Source of the DNA: Spirosoma sordidisoli
GTDB lineage: Bacteria > Bacteroidota > Bacteroidia > Cytophagales > Spirosomataceae
DNA: 64,000 nt
Reading direction: 5' to 3'
Assembly: GCF_004138325.1 (NCBI RefSeq)
Contig: NZ_SBLB01000015.1
Location: 24,992-88,991 of the forward strand
Shown here: piece by piece, positions 18,430-26,982 of the stretch
Layout: each line of letters begins with the position of its first letter
Position numbering within the stretch: position 1 is the stretch's first letter
Notes under the pieces: generated by a model
What the model was told of the DNA's origin: nothing
What the model saw: only the letters and a program-made list of their open reading frames with translations
The model's database searches: none
Position numbers and translations under genes: made by a program

Positions 18430-18561
18430 GGGCTTCGCCCGTCATTGGTGATTGGCCCTTCGTGCATCATTGGACATTGTTCATTTTCCAGTTACTATAC
18501 CTGCCGGTAATTAATGACTGACGAAGTTTAAACAGCCAATGACTAATGACGCGCGAAGGGC
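18430..18561. repeat. Intergenic AATGNNN heptamer / AATGACGnGCGAAGGGC repeat element with inverted arms
   Basis: Four related 17-base units lie in one 132-base spacer: 18430-18446 and 18455-18471 on the minus strand, 18513-18529 (degenerate) and 18545-18561 on the plus strand. The consensus is AATGAYGSRCGAAGSSC. Units are preceded by runs of AATGNNN heptamers: AATGAAC-AATGTCC-AATGATG and AATCACC-AATGACG on the minus strand, AATGACT-AATGACG on the plus strand. The two pairs face each other and could fold into a long hairpin. The element looks REP-like but is heptamer-based. Confidence 0.7.
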
Positions 18562-18567
18562 TACCCA

Positions 18568-21500
18568 CTAAAAATTATATCGCGCACCCACCTGTACCTG
18601 GAAAGGATCGTTGGTAGGGTTGGGAATGCCGGTTGCGTTGACGCGGTAGTTGTAGCGCGCGTTGGCTACGTCGAAATTTGGTACGGCTGGCGAGGTAGCT
18701 GTGGCCGCCCGGCCATTGGGGGCGTAGAGGGCCTGCGAACCCAGTGACTTGTTTACACCCCAGTCGCGTTTGAGCATGTTGGCAAAGTTGAAAATATCGG
18801 CCGAAAACTCGATGTTGTGGTTTTTGTAAATACGGAACCGCTTGGCTGCCCGGATGTCAAAGATGCCGTAAAAGGCATTGATGCCGCCGTTCCGGGGAGC
18901 AAACTGACTCGAATACGTCGTTATATAGTCTTTTATACTTTGACTGGCATCAGGGCTGTTAAGCAGGTTTTGCAGTCCCGTACGGATGTTTTCGGGAACT
19001 TCGGCGCTGTTGCGGTCGAAGATAAACGCCAGGTCGTTCTGACCCGCTACAAAGTCACCGTTGCTGTTCACGCCCGACAGCAGGGTGTAGCGCGTACCGC
19101 CCAGTCCTGAATAGCGAACGCCCACCGTGATGCCCCAGAACGTGGGCAGCGTGCCATACAACACGACCTTGTGCCGGAACTGGTTGTCGGAATAGGTCAT
19201 GCGGGTCAGGTTGCGCGGGTCGTCGACCACGGGTTGCACCAGCGTAGCTGTGTTCGCTACATTACCGTTATAGGAGGTATTGTCGCGCACATCGCTCCAG
19301 GTATAGCTTGCCGAAATTTCACCATCACGGAAGTAGCGGTACGTAGCGTCTACAACAGCCGCAAACTGATTCACCCGGCCATCGCTCGTTAGCTCCAGTA
19401 CTCGACCCAGGCGGTTGCTGATGCGCCCGTCGAGCCAGTTGGCCGCGCCATTGGCAGGCATCCGGTTCAGCGGCACAAACACGCCCCGGTTGCCTTCGTT
19501 CGAGAGTCGGAAGAAAGGCTCGGAGGGCATATTGCGGTCCACGTAGGTGTAGTTGTTGCGGGCCAGCGACATAAAGCCCGACAGGCTCACCTTCAGGCGG
19601 TCGTTGATGAAGCGCGTGTACGACACGTTGGCTTTGTAAAGTACGGGTACGCGGGCATCGGCCCCGGTCAGGTTGATGGTTGGCAACTGAAACTGCGCCA
19701 GCGTCGGAATGCTGTTGTAATCCTGCCGGTATGCCGCAAAATTTGGTGCTGGCACGTCAGCCCCGCGCACATCGACGGTGGCCAGGTTCGAGCCATCGAA
19801 AGTCAGGTTATTGATGAGCATGTAATTGTTGATGTCCGAGGCAAACACGCCCGCGCCCAGCCGGATAATGTCACGACGCTGCTCATTCACGTCCCAGGTA
19901 AACTGCAACCGTGGCTGAGCCATGAACGTCCGCAGGCGGTTGTCGGTCCGCAGGCCCAGATCCTCTAACACTGCCTGATTTAGCGAAGCTTTGGGGAAGT
20001 GGGCGTAATCGAAGCGCAGGCCGGCGGTCATGTCGAGGCCGGGCGCGAGTTTGGTCGCCATCTGGCCATAAACACCTGCGTTCCAGATGCCCCCGCGCAC
20101 ACTCCAGTCGTCTTTGAGCGGCACTTCGCGGAAGTAGCGGTAGGGCCGCAGCCGGTCGAAGTTGTCGAGGGCCGAGCCGGTTGCGTCGTTGGTATAGTGG
20201 AAACGTCCGTTTACTTCACTGCCATATACCGAGCGGGCGTTGGTGTACATCAGGTCCACACCGAACGTAAACTGCGCTCTGTCGGTGTTGTAATACAGGT
20301 TGTTGATGAGTTGCACCACGTTGTTGGTGAAGCCTTCCTGCGCAAAGCGGTGACCGCCCATCTGAATATTGGTGGCGCGGGTGGATCCGCCAATGGTCGA
20401 TTGCACGTTCTCGACAATGTTGCGCGGAATGTTACGCTCAGGCAGCTGATCGCCGGGGCTGCTTAACTGGTAGGTATGGAGGTGCTGCACCTTCAACTCG
20501 TTGGTGATACGCGGGCTGACCGACGACCGAAGCGTGGCCAGCAGGCTATTGTCCCAGTTATAGTCATTGCCGGTCGACTCAAGAATGTTGATGGCTGAAT
20601 TGTCGACTAAACCCAGCTTATTGCGGTCGGTGGTAAAGTTGTTGCGAACGGTCAGCAGGTTTTTGCTGTCGATCTGCCAATCGAGCCGCAGAAAACCTGT
20701 GCTGGAATTGCGTACCCGGTCAAATTGACCGTACTGCGGAGTATTGGCCACGCCATAACGAGTGCGGGCAATGTTCACGTACCGGTCGAGCGTAGCAGTA
20801 GTCACGTTGAAACGCAACTCATCGGCGGGAGACTGAATATCGGCGATAAACAGCGGCCGCGAGTCGATTTGCCGTTCATAAACGGCGTAGTAATGCAGTT
20901 TATCTTTAATAAGCGGCCCTCCCAGCGCGAAGCCAAACTGATTTGTTGAAAACCGAACATCCCGGCGGTTCCCCCGAATATCGAATCGACTGGCCAGCTG
21001 GTTGGCGCGCGTGTAGTTGAATACGCTACCCGTAAGCTGGTTGGTACCGGCTTTGGTAACGGCACTCACAATACCGCCCCCGGCGCGGCCGTAGACCACA
21101 TCGTACTGGTTCGTAATCACCTTGAACTCCCGTACGGCTTCGAGCGAGATCGTGTATGGGCCACCGCTGCGGCTGTTCGAGGCACCCGCCGAGGTGGGGT
21201 TTTTGGCCGTCGTGCCGTCGATGGTGAAGTTGGTCGAAGAACCCAGTTGTCCCGACAGGTTGCCGCCCCGGCCCGCCAGTGGCGACAGGTCTGTTAGCGT
21301 TGTGAAGTTCCGGCCATTCACCGGCAGCGTAGCGATGGCCCGGGCCGATACGTCCGTGGCCGCGCCAAAGTTCTCAATTTTGTTTTTCAACCCCGAAGCG
21401 ACTACATCAACCACGGCCAGGTCCTGACCGCTTTCTTTCATGTCGAGGTTGATACGAACCAAATCGCCCTGATTTAGCATGTAGCCCGTTAGTCGCTGTT

Positions 21501-21771
21501 CGCCGTAGCCGACAAAAGTAGCCCGGACGGTGTAGGGGCCGCCGAGGGGTAGTTCTTTAAACAGGTACTCGCCTTTAGCATTGGTGACGGTACCGACGGA
21601 GAAGCCCGTTGCTTCGTTGCGCACAACAACCGTGGCTCCCGGCAGGGGCGTTTTGCCATTTTCGAGTACAGTTCCAGTGATAGACGTTTGTGTAGTTTGC
21701 GCGGTTATGTTGCCAATGCCCACGGCGGTTAGCAACAGCAGGAGGATGAATGTGAATAATGAACGGTTCAT
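18568..21771 (-). CDS. Oar-like TonB-dependent receptor with carboxypeptidase-regulatory domain
   Basis: A 1067-residue outer-membrane protein. It has a signal peptide (FILLLLLTAVGIGNITAQ), a carboxypeptidase-regulatory-like beta-sandwich (about residues 28-110), a plug with LPVNGRNFTTLTDLSPLAGRGG, and a large barrel ending in VQVGARYNF with the C-terminal aromatic expected of outer-membrane barrels. VNGRNFTTL-type plugs are typical of the Oar/adhesion-like TonB receptors. The ligand is unknown. The gene is alone, followed by the repeat spacer; TCTCTTTG (minus strand, 21794-21801) is a near-consensus -7 element before it. Confidence 0.9.
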   Translation of the reverse strand: MNRSLFTFILLLLLTAVGIGNITAQTTQTSITGTVLENGKTPLPGATVVVRNEATGFSVGTVTNAKGEYLFKELPLGGPYTVRATFVGYGEQRLTGYMLNQGDLVRINLDMKESGQDLAVVDVVASGLKNKIENFGAATDVSARAIATLPVNGRNFTTLTDLSPLAGRGGNLSGQLGSSTNFTIDGTTAKNPTSAGASNSRSGGPYTISLEAVREFKVITNQYDVVYGRAGGGIVSAVTKAGTNQLTGSVFNYTRANQLASRFDIRGNRRDVRFSTNQFGFALGGPLIKDKLHYYAVYERQIDSRPLFIADIQSPADELRFNVTTATLDRYVNIARTRYGVANTPQYGQFDRVRNSSTGFLRLDWQIDSKNLLTVRNNFTTDRNKLGLVDNSAINILESTGNDYNWDNSLLATLRSSVSPRITNELKVQHLHTYQLSSPGDQLPERNIPRNIVENVQSTIGGSTRATNIQMGGHRFAQEGFTNNVVQLINNLYYNTDRAQFTFGVDLMYTNARSVYGSEVNGRFHYTNDATGSALDNFDRLRPYRYFREVPLKDDWSVRGGIWNAGVYGQMATKLAPGLDMTAGLRFDYAHFPKASLNQAVLEDLGLRTDNRLRTFMAQPRLQFTWDVNEQRRDIIRLGAGVFASDINNYMLINNLTFDGSNLATVDVRGADVPAPNFAAYRQDYNSIPTLAQFQLPTINLTGADARVPVLYKANVSYTRFINDRLKVSLSGFMSLARNNYTYVDRNMPSEPFFRLSNEGNRGVFVPLNRMPANGAANWLDGRISNRLGRVLELTSDGRVNQFAAVVDATYRYFRDGEISASYTWSDVRDNTSYNGNVANTATLVQPVVDDPRNLTRMTYSDNQFRHKVVLYGTLPTFWGITVGVRYSGLGGTRYTLLSGVNSNGDFVAGQNDLAFIFDRNSAEVPENIRTGLQNLLNSPDASQSIKDYITTYSSQFAPRNGGINAFYGIFDIRAAKRFRIYKNHNIEFSADIFNFANMLKRDWGVNKSLGSQALYAPNGRAATATSPAVPNFDVANARYNYRVNATGIPNPTNDPFQVQVGARYNF

Positions 21772-22218
21772 AGTGACAGGTATATTTCCTGCCGCAAAGA
21801 GACGCGATATGCGTTATGTGGGTGTTACTTATAAATTAAGAAATTATAATAATTGTGTCTGGTACTTAATATAAAATAAAAACAGTATGACCTGCTCTGT
21901 AGTAAGTGCCCGGAGCGTACATGCTGACCTTACCATTGATCCCAAGAAAAACCCCTGTTTACCAGAGTTTTTGGTGGAATGCTAAACGGCATATTATAAG
22001 CAACCTTAAGGCTCTTGAACGCAATGGACCTACCAGTGGCACGAGCTTGGCTGACTATCTTAGGTGGATTTTCGCAGCGTAATAGCCAAATTGGATTGGA
22101 TTGTGCCGTAACAGAAACTGTTGCTTTTTATTTTCAATTACCTGTCCTATTCTTGCGGAATCCCTGAATCGAGCCCGTCAACAACCAATCATTCGTAGGG
22201 TCACTATTCATTTATGTC
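21772..22218. other. Spacer between TonB receptor and kup
   Basis: A 447-base AT-rich stretch with divergent promoters. The only coding-like segment is a 53-codon frame at 21921-22082, listed separately. I see no riboswitch core of the c-di-AMP class before kup, and no terminator. Confidence 0.5.
21921..22082 (+). CDS. Possible small protein of 53 residues, unrecognised
   Basis: ATG 21921 to TAA 22080-22082 reads as a protein-like sequence rich in Trp, Lys and Arg, including SFWWNAKRHIISNLKALE and a C-terminal LADYLRWIFAA. Composition is more protein-like than expected of a random spacer frame. It could equally be the remnant of a longer gene, given the transposase remnant on the far side of kup. 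No clear ribosome-binding site or promoter is seen. I do not recognise a family. Confidence 0.3.
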   Translation: MLTLPLIPRKTPVYQSFWWNAKRHIISNLKALERNGPTSGTSLADYLRWIFAA

Positions 22219-24201
22219 ATGACAAAGTCTACCCAACATTTAGACAAACTGACAACCGCAGGTTTACTTGTAGCGGTCGGTATTGTTTTTGGCGATATCG
22301 GTACATCGCCACTTTACACGTACCGCGCCATAATTGAAGACCGAAGTGTGACTGAAACCCTGGCGCTGGGAGGGGCATCAGCCATTTTCTGGACGTTGAC
22401 ATTTCAGACCACTCTAAAATACGTGCTGATTACCTTACGAGCCGACAATAATGGGGAGGGTGGGATTTTTTCGCTTTACGCCCTAATCAGGCGATACGCC
22501 AGATGGCTCCTATTTCCCGCTATTGCGGGGGGGAGCTTTCTCATTGCTGATAGCATCATCACCCCACCCATTTCGGTATCGTCTGCCATTGAAGGGTTGT
22601 TGCCGATTTATCCTGACCTGCCTACGGTCCCGATCGTACTGGCGGTTCTGTTGGGGTTGTTTCTGGTGCAGCAGGCTGGCACAAACCGGCTGGGTAATGC
22701 CTTTGGGCCGATCATGACCGTCTGGTTTACAATGATTGGCCTGTTAGGAGTGGTGCACATTGTCCAGAATCCTGCGGTTGTTCGCGCCCTTAATCCCTAC
22801 TATGCCTACGAATTGATTGTCCACTATCCTGAAGGTTTCTGGCTGCTGGGTGGGGTGTTTCTCTGCTCAACAGGTGCTGAAGCGCTTTATTCCGACATGG
22901 GCCATGTGGGTCGGCGAAATGTGCAGGTGTCCTGGGTTTATGTCAAACTTTGTCTAATACTCTGCTATTTAGGGCAGGCAGCCTGGCTGCTCGACCATAC
23001 TGGTCAGCCATTGGGTAATCAAAGCCCGTTTTTCGGATTAGTACCCGACTGGTTTATGTTACCTAGTATCGGTATTGCCACACTGGCAACAATTATTGCC
23101 TCCCAGGCGCTGATTAGTGGCACGTTCACATTGGTGTCGGAAGCTTTCCGACTGACGCTGTTGCCTAAGCTACGGATCGTATTTCCTTCCGATGCGCGGG
23201 GGCAGGTGTACATACCGGCGTTCAACTGGCTGCTGATGGCAGGCTGTTTTGCGGTCGTACTGTACTTTCGCGAATCAAAAAACATGGAAGCGGCTTTTGG
23301 ACTGTCGGTCAATCTAACAATGCTGATGACAACCGTATTGCTGGCTATGTACCTTTACAGCCGTCACGTCAGCCTCTTCTGGGTAGGGGCGCTGTTGCTG
23401 GTTTTTCTGGTTATCGAGAGCGCATTTCTGGTAGCCAACCTGCGAAAGTTTACCCACGGTGGCTGGGTGTCGCTCCTGCTGGGTTTCATCATGACTGCGG
23501 TGATGCTGGTGTGGTACTATGGCAGTCGCATCAAACGCCGACTAACCCGCTACGTCAGCCTACGCGATCATCTGCCCATCCTAAAACAGCTCAGCAACGA
23601 CGAGGCCGTACCGAAATATGCCACGAATCTTGTTTACCTGACTGCATCAGATCAGCCAGCGCAGGTGGAAGAGAGTATTATTAGTTCTGTGCTGGAAGGT
23701 CAACCTAAACGCGCTGATGTGTACTGGCTAATCCACGTTGACTTAATGGACGAACCGTATACGACCGAGTATAGCTTAGATATTTTAGAGCCAGAAGAAG
23801 TGGTTCGTATAACTTTCCGGCTGGGGTTCCGGGTACAGCCCCGCATCAACTTGTTATTCCGCAAAGTTGTTGAGGAGCTGGTGCGTTGCCGAGAAATTAC
23901 GCTTCGACCCAACTACCAGCCGCTGCACGCAAAAGCCAACGCCATCGGTGACTTTCGCTTTATCGTTATCAATCGGTTTTTGTCCTATGATAACGATCTC
24001 AATTCGCTCGATACGTTTATCATGAACAGCTACTTCGCCTTGAAAAGTATTAGCGTAGCCGATGAGCGAGCATATGGACTAGACACCCAGAACGTAGCTA
24101 CTGAGCAGGTGCCTCTGATCGTCAAACCTGCTGAATTTGTCCGGTTGCGTCGGGGCGACTCGCCAACCAGCACCGAACAAGTTCCTGACCATCGGGGATG
24201 A
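22219..24201 (+). CDS. kup: KUP-family potassium uptake transporter
   Basis: A 660-residue proton-coupled K+ symporter. The family signature GIVFGDIGTSPLYTYRA begins near residue 19, followed by the NNGEGGIFSLYALIRRYA loop and GSFLIADSIITPPISVSSAIEG. About twelve hydrophobic helices fill residues 12-430, and a hydrophilic cytoplasmic tail runs from about 450. Length matches the family. By eye the gene is more AT-rich than neighbours. It is flanked upstream by an unexplained spacer and downstream by a decayed transposase, so recent acquisition is possible but unproven. It appears monocistronic. Confidence 0.95.
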   Translation: MTKSTQHLDKLTTAGLLVAVGIVFGDIGTSPLYTYRAIIEDRSVTETLALGGASAIFWTLTFQTTLKYVLITLRADNNGEGGIFSLYALIRRYARWLLFPAIAGGSFLIADSIITPPISVSSAIEGLLPIYPDLPTVPIVLAVLLGLFLVQQAGTNRLGNAFGPIMTVWFTMIGLLGVVHIVQNPAVVRALNPYYAYELIVHYPEGFWLLGGVFLCSTGAEALYSDMGHVGRRNVQVSWVYVKLCLILCYLGQAAWLLDHTGQPLGNQSPFFGLVPDWFMLPSIGIATLATIIASQALISGTFTLVSEAFRLTLLPKLRIVFPSDARGQVYIPAFNWLLMAGCFAVVLYFRESKNMEAAFGLSVNLTMLMTTVLLAMYLYSRHVSLFWVGALLLVFLVIESAFLVANLRKFTHGGWVSLLLGFIMTAVMLVWYYGSRIKRRLTRYVSLRDHLPILKQLSNDEAVPKYATNLVYLTASDQPAQVEESIISSVLEGQPKRADVYWLIHVDLMDEPYTTEYSLDILEPEEVVRITFRLGFRVQPRINLLFRKVVEELVRCREITLRPNYQPLHAKANAIGDFRFIVINRFLSYDNDLNSLDTFIMNSYFALKSISVADERAYGLDTQNVATEQVPLIVKPAEFVRLRRGDSPTSTEQVPDHRG

Positions 24202-24243
24202 TTTTGGCACCAAAAACCCCCATATTGGATAGGTTTTGTGTTA

Positions 24244-24511
24244 ATATAACTTGCATCTACAGGGAGCAAAAAACCGTTTTGGCCGCCCACCTTGCCTCTT
24301 GCTTATACCTGACGACCATAGCGATTTGTTTGATATTGACTCCTGGTTTGAGTTGCTCTGCCAGATGCTAGGGGCTGCCGACTTATGAGGAGATGACTTA
24401 TTTCTGAACGCGGATACTGGCTTTGATTCAACGCAGACTAAAGTACGGCTCGCATCGTTGGACAGACAGAAAACCTTCGCCATTACGTATTCGATTGTTA
24501 AAAACGCCTAA
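24244..24511 (+). pseudogene. Decayed IS5-type (DDE) transposase fragment
   Basis: Plus-strand reading gives PDDHSDLFDIDSWFELLCQM, then a stop (TGA 24386-24388), then GDDLFLNADTGFDSTQTKVR and an end at TAA 24509-24511. The pair of motifs (N/D-H-x-D-L-F then LFLNADTGFD) is characteristic of the central DDE region of IS5/IS1031-group transposases. Both ends of the gene are missing and I see no terminal inverted repeats. This is an old scar of an insertion between kup and the dCMP deaminase gene. The surrounding 24202-24583 stretch holds nothing else. Confidence 0.6.
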
Positions 24512-24583
24512 ATTGCTATAGTGCCTGATCTGGTAGTCGGTTCGGCTCTGTCATGTGGTTGTCATACGCATTATAAATTATTC

Positions 24584-25105
24584 ATGTCTCGCCCTCGTTT
24601 CGACGATATTTTTATGGAACTGGCCGTTAACCTGGCCAAGCGTTCTCATTGCATCAAAGCCCAGGTCGGGGCCGTTCTGACCCGCGATACCCGCATCATA
24701 TCCATCGGATACAATGGCCCCCCCGCCGGTACCCATAATTGCGACGACGAGTTTCCCGAAACGGGTTGCCCCCGCGACTCGAAAGGCTCGTGTTCGCTGG
24801 CGTTGCATGCCGAAGAAAATGCCATTCTGTACGCAGCCAAGAACGGCTCAGAAGTTGAAGGTGCCACTATCTACGTGACCCTGTCGCCCTGTATTGCCTG
24901 CGCCCGTATCATCTACAGTATGAAAATAGCAAGGGTTGTTTTCCTGCATTCCTATGCCGAATACAAAGGCATTGGCTCGGACGAAGGCGTCGACTTTTTG
25001 CGCCGATTCGGTGTCACGGTTGAGCGCTACGTACCGAGTCCGGGGTTTGACCTTCAGTCTGAGCCGCCCATTCCTAAAAAAGCGGTCTCGGCGCCCGTAT
25101 TATGA
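24584..25105 (+). CDS. dCMP deaminase family protein (ComEB-like)
   Basis: A 173-residue zinc enzyme that deaminates dCMP to dUMP in thymidylate supply. The catalytic zinc motif HAEENAI is near residue 75, and PCIAC near residue 102 supplies the two cysteine ligands. The first lines MSRPRFDDIFMELA and AKRSHCIKAQVGAV are family-typical. An in-frame extension runs to 24521 but has no similarity, and ATG 24584 is the natural start. The stop overlaps the next start by 4 bases, coupling it to the ACP phosphodiesterase. Confidence 0.93.
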   Translation: MSRPRFDDIFMELAVNLAKRSHCIKAQVGAVLTRDTRIISIGYNGPPAGTHNCDDEFPETGCPRDSKGSCSLALHAEENAILYAAKNGSEVEGATIYVTLSPCIACARIIYSMKIARVVFLHSYAEYKGIGSDEGVDFLRRFGVTVERYVPSPGFDLQSEPPIPKKAVSAPVL

Positions 25106-25707
25106 ATATTCTGGCACATGCCTACCTGTCGGGTCAGGACACAGGACTCATCGTTGGTAACTTTATTGGCGATTTTATCAAGGGTGATCCGGCCGGGCTC
25201 CGCCATCATCTGCTGCCGGGCGAGATAGCGGGGGTGCGGCTGCATCGGGCCATCGACCTGTTTACGGATACCCATGCCGACGTAGCCGCCGTGCGCGATA
25301 TCCTGCATCCACGCTGTCACAAATACGCCGGGGCGGCTGTCGACGTTTTTTTTGATCATTTTCTGGCGGTGCGCTTCCAGGAACTTACGGGTCAGTCGCT
25401 GTCCGCCTTCACGACCGATTTTTACCAGACGCTGCTTCGGCACACGACCAATTTCCCGGCTACCGCTCTGCGGATGCTCGACGCCATGATTCGATACGAC
25501 TGGCTGACGCATTACCAGACGCTCGACGGCATCAACCGGTCGCTAACGGGTATTTCGCGCCGAACGGCGTTTCCGTCGGGCCTCGAGACGGCTGTCGAAG
25601 ACCTGCAAACGTATTACGTTGAGATCGAAACCCGGTTCCTGCACTACTGGCCACAGCTGACGGCCGAGGTCGGGCGGGTTAAAAGGCAGCTGGCCGAAAC
25701 GACCTGA
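25102..25707 (+). CDS. Acyl carrier protein phosphodiesterase (DUF479 / AcpH-like)
   Basis: A 201-residue member of the AcpH family, which removes the 4'-phosphopantetheine arm from holo-ACP. The N-terminal MNILAHAYLSG, VGNFIGDFIKGD and HRAIDLFTDTH lines carry the conserved His and Asp residues of this HD-like fold. The start overlaps the dCMP deaminase stop by 4 bases (ATGA). A new promoter lies at 25766 for the downstream holA, so this is the last gene of its transcript. Confidence 0.85.
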   Translation: MNILAHAYLSGQDTGLIVGNFIGDFIKGDPAGLRHHLLPGEIAGVRLHRAIDLFTDTHADVAAVRDILHPRCHKYAGAAVDVFFDHFLAVRFQELTGQSLSAFTTDFYQTLLRHTTNFPATALRMLDAMIRYDWLTHYQTLDGINRSLTGISRRTAFPSGLETAVEDLQTYYVEIETRFLHYWPQLTAEVGRVKRQLAETT

Positions 25708-25765
25708 GCCGACCTGGCGTTCGTAGTCCAAACGGTGTCGCGGGCTGGCCAAGGCCGAAAATCGT

Positions 25766-25773
25766 TACTTTTG
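25766..25773 (+). promoter_or_regulatory. Bacteroidota -7 element TACTTTTG upstream of holA
   Basis: Exact TAnnTTTG match 83 bases before the holA start codon, in the spacer after the ACP phosphodiesterase gene. Confidence 0.6.
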
Positions 25774-25855
25774 TTGTTCACCATCGGCATATGCCGTAGG
25801 GGAGGCTGGCCTTCGTTCTGCCCGCGACCCCGCCTGTATAATCTCCTGGTACGTC

Positions 25856-26890
25856 TTGATTGCTGCAGTTGATACCCTCCTGAAAGATATTCGCAACAAG
25901 CGAATTGCTCCTGTTTACCTCGTTCATGGCGACGAGCCCTATTATATCGACCGAATTGCTGAGGAGCTCGAAAAAGTAGCCGTACCGGTAGCGGAACGCG
26001 GTTTCAATCAGTTCGTGCTTTTTGGGAAGGATACCGATGTGGGCGCTGTGCTCAACTACGCCCGGCGTTACCCCTTCATGGCCGAACGCCAGCTGGTACT
26101 TGTCAAAGAAGCCCAGCAGATGGCCGGTATCGGCGATAAATCGGCGCAGACCCTGCTCGAAGATTACGCGCTCAATCCGCTGGCCAGTACGATTCTGATG
26201 CTCTGCTATACCAAAGAGGACGGTAAACCAGGGCTCGACGAGCGGAAGTCGTGGGTGAAAGCGTTCGGGACCAAGGGAAAGCTGCTGGGTGTCAAGAAGC
26301 TGTATGATAACAAAGTGCCTGACTGGATTGGGGAGTATTGCCGGGAGCAGGGTACGAAAGTAAGCCCGAAAGCCTGTCAGTTACTGGCCGATCACATTGG
26401 TAACGACCTCAAGCGACTCGCCAGCGAAATCGATAAAATACTCATCAATCTGCACGTTGGCGAGGAGATCTCAGCGGCAACGGTAGAGCGGCTGGTCGGA
26501 ATCAGCAAAGAATACAATGTTTTCGAACTGCAGAAGGCCCTCGTGCAGCGCGACGTCGTAAAAGCCAACCGGATTGTCGATTACTTTGCCCGTAACCCGA
26601 AAGATAATCCACTGGTTGTTATTCTGGCGCAGCTGTTTGGCTATTTCAGCAAGGTAGTACTGGTGCAGGCCTCACCCGACCAGTCCGAGAAAGGACTGGC
26701 CTCGGTGCTGGGCGTTAACCCGTTCTTCGTCAAAGATTATCTGTCGGCCGCCCGTACGTTCCCGCTGACTAAAGTGGCAGACATTATACACGCCATCCGA
26801 CGAGCCGATGCGCAGAGTAAAGGGATCGACGCGCCCACCCTTACCGAAGGCGATATTCTCCGGGAACTCGTATTTACGGTGCTGCACTAA
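25856..26890 (+). CDS. holA: DNA polymerase III subunit delta
   Basis: A 344-residue clamp-loader subunit that opens the sliding clamp. It has the N-terminal family line APVYLVHGDEPYYIDRIAEEL, LVLVKEAQQM in the AAA+-like domain II, and the C-terminal helical collar (PLVVILAQLFGYFSKVVLVQ). The length is normal. The conserved N-terminus is preceded only by TTG 25856 as a usable start; the next ATG is far inside the protein, so a TTG start is likely. It has its own promoter at 25766. Confidence 0.92.
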   Translation: MIAAVDTLLKDIRNKRIAPVYLVHGDEPYYIDRIAEELEKVAVPVAERGFNQFVLFGKDTDVGAVLNYARRYPFMAERQLVLVKEAQQMAGIGDKSAQTLLEDYALNPLASTILMLCYTKEDGKPGLDERKSWVKAFGTKGKLLGVKKLYDNKVPDWIGEYCREQGTKVSPKACQLLADHIGNDLKRLASEIDKILINLHVGEEISAATVERLVGISKEYNVFELQKALVQRDVVKANRIVDYFARNPKDNPLVVILAQLFGYFSKVVLVQASPDQSEKGLASVLGVNPFFVKDYLSAARTFPLTKVADIIHAIRRADAQSKGIDAPTLTEGDILRELVFTVLH

Positions 26891-26910
26891 CAATCACTCG
26901 CTTTATCTGT

Positions 26911-26918
26911 TATATTTG
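26911..26918 (+). promoter_or_regulatory. Bacteroidota -7 element TATATTTG of the TonB receptor promoter
   Basis: Exact TAnnTTTG match 65 bases before the receptor start. Its last two bases overlap the palindrome at 26917-26931. Confidence 0.6.
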
Positions 26919-26931
26919 CAACTATGTTGCA
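26917..26931. promoter_or_regulatory. Palindromic operator candidate TGCAACTATGTTGCA
   Basis: A perfect 6-3-6 inverted repeat (TGCAAC-TAT-GTTGCA) placed over the end of the -7 element and the expected transcription start of the TonB receptor gene. That position suits a repressor. The dyad size suits Fur/Zur-family dimers, but assignment to any regulator is inference. Confidence 0.55.
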
Positions 26932-26982
26932 GGAATAGAGGTGAGTTGTACTCAGCCTTGCGCCTGCCAGTTTCAATAACAG

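Noticed and set aside
22083..22218. Possible c-di-AMP riboswitch before kup
   Set aside because: No conserved core or pseudoknot pairing could be made out in the leader.
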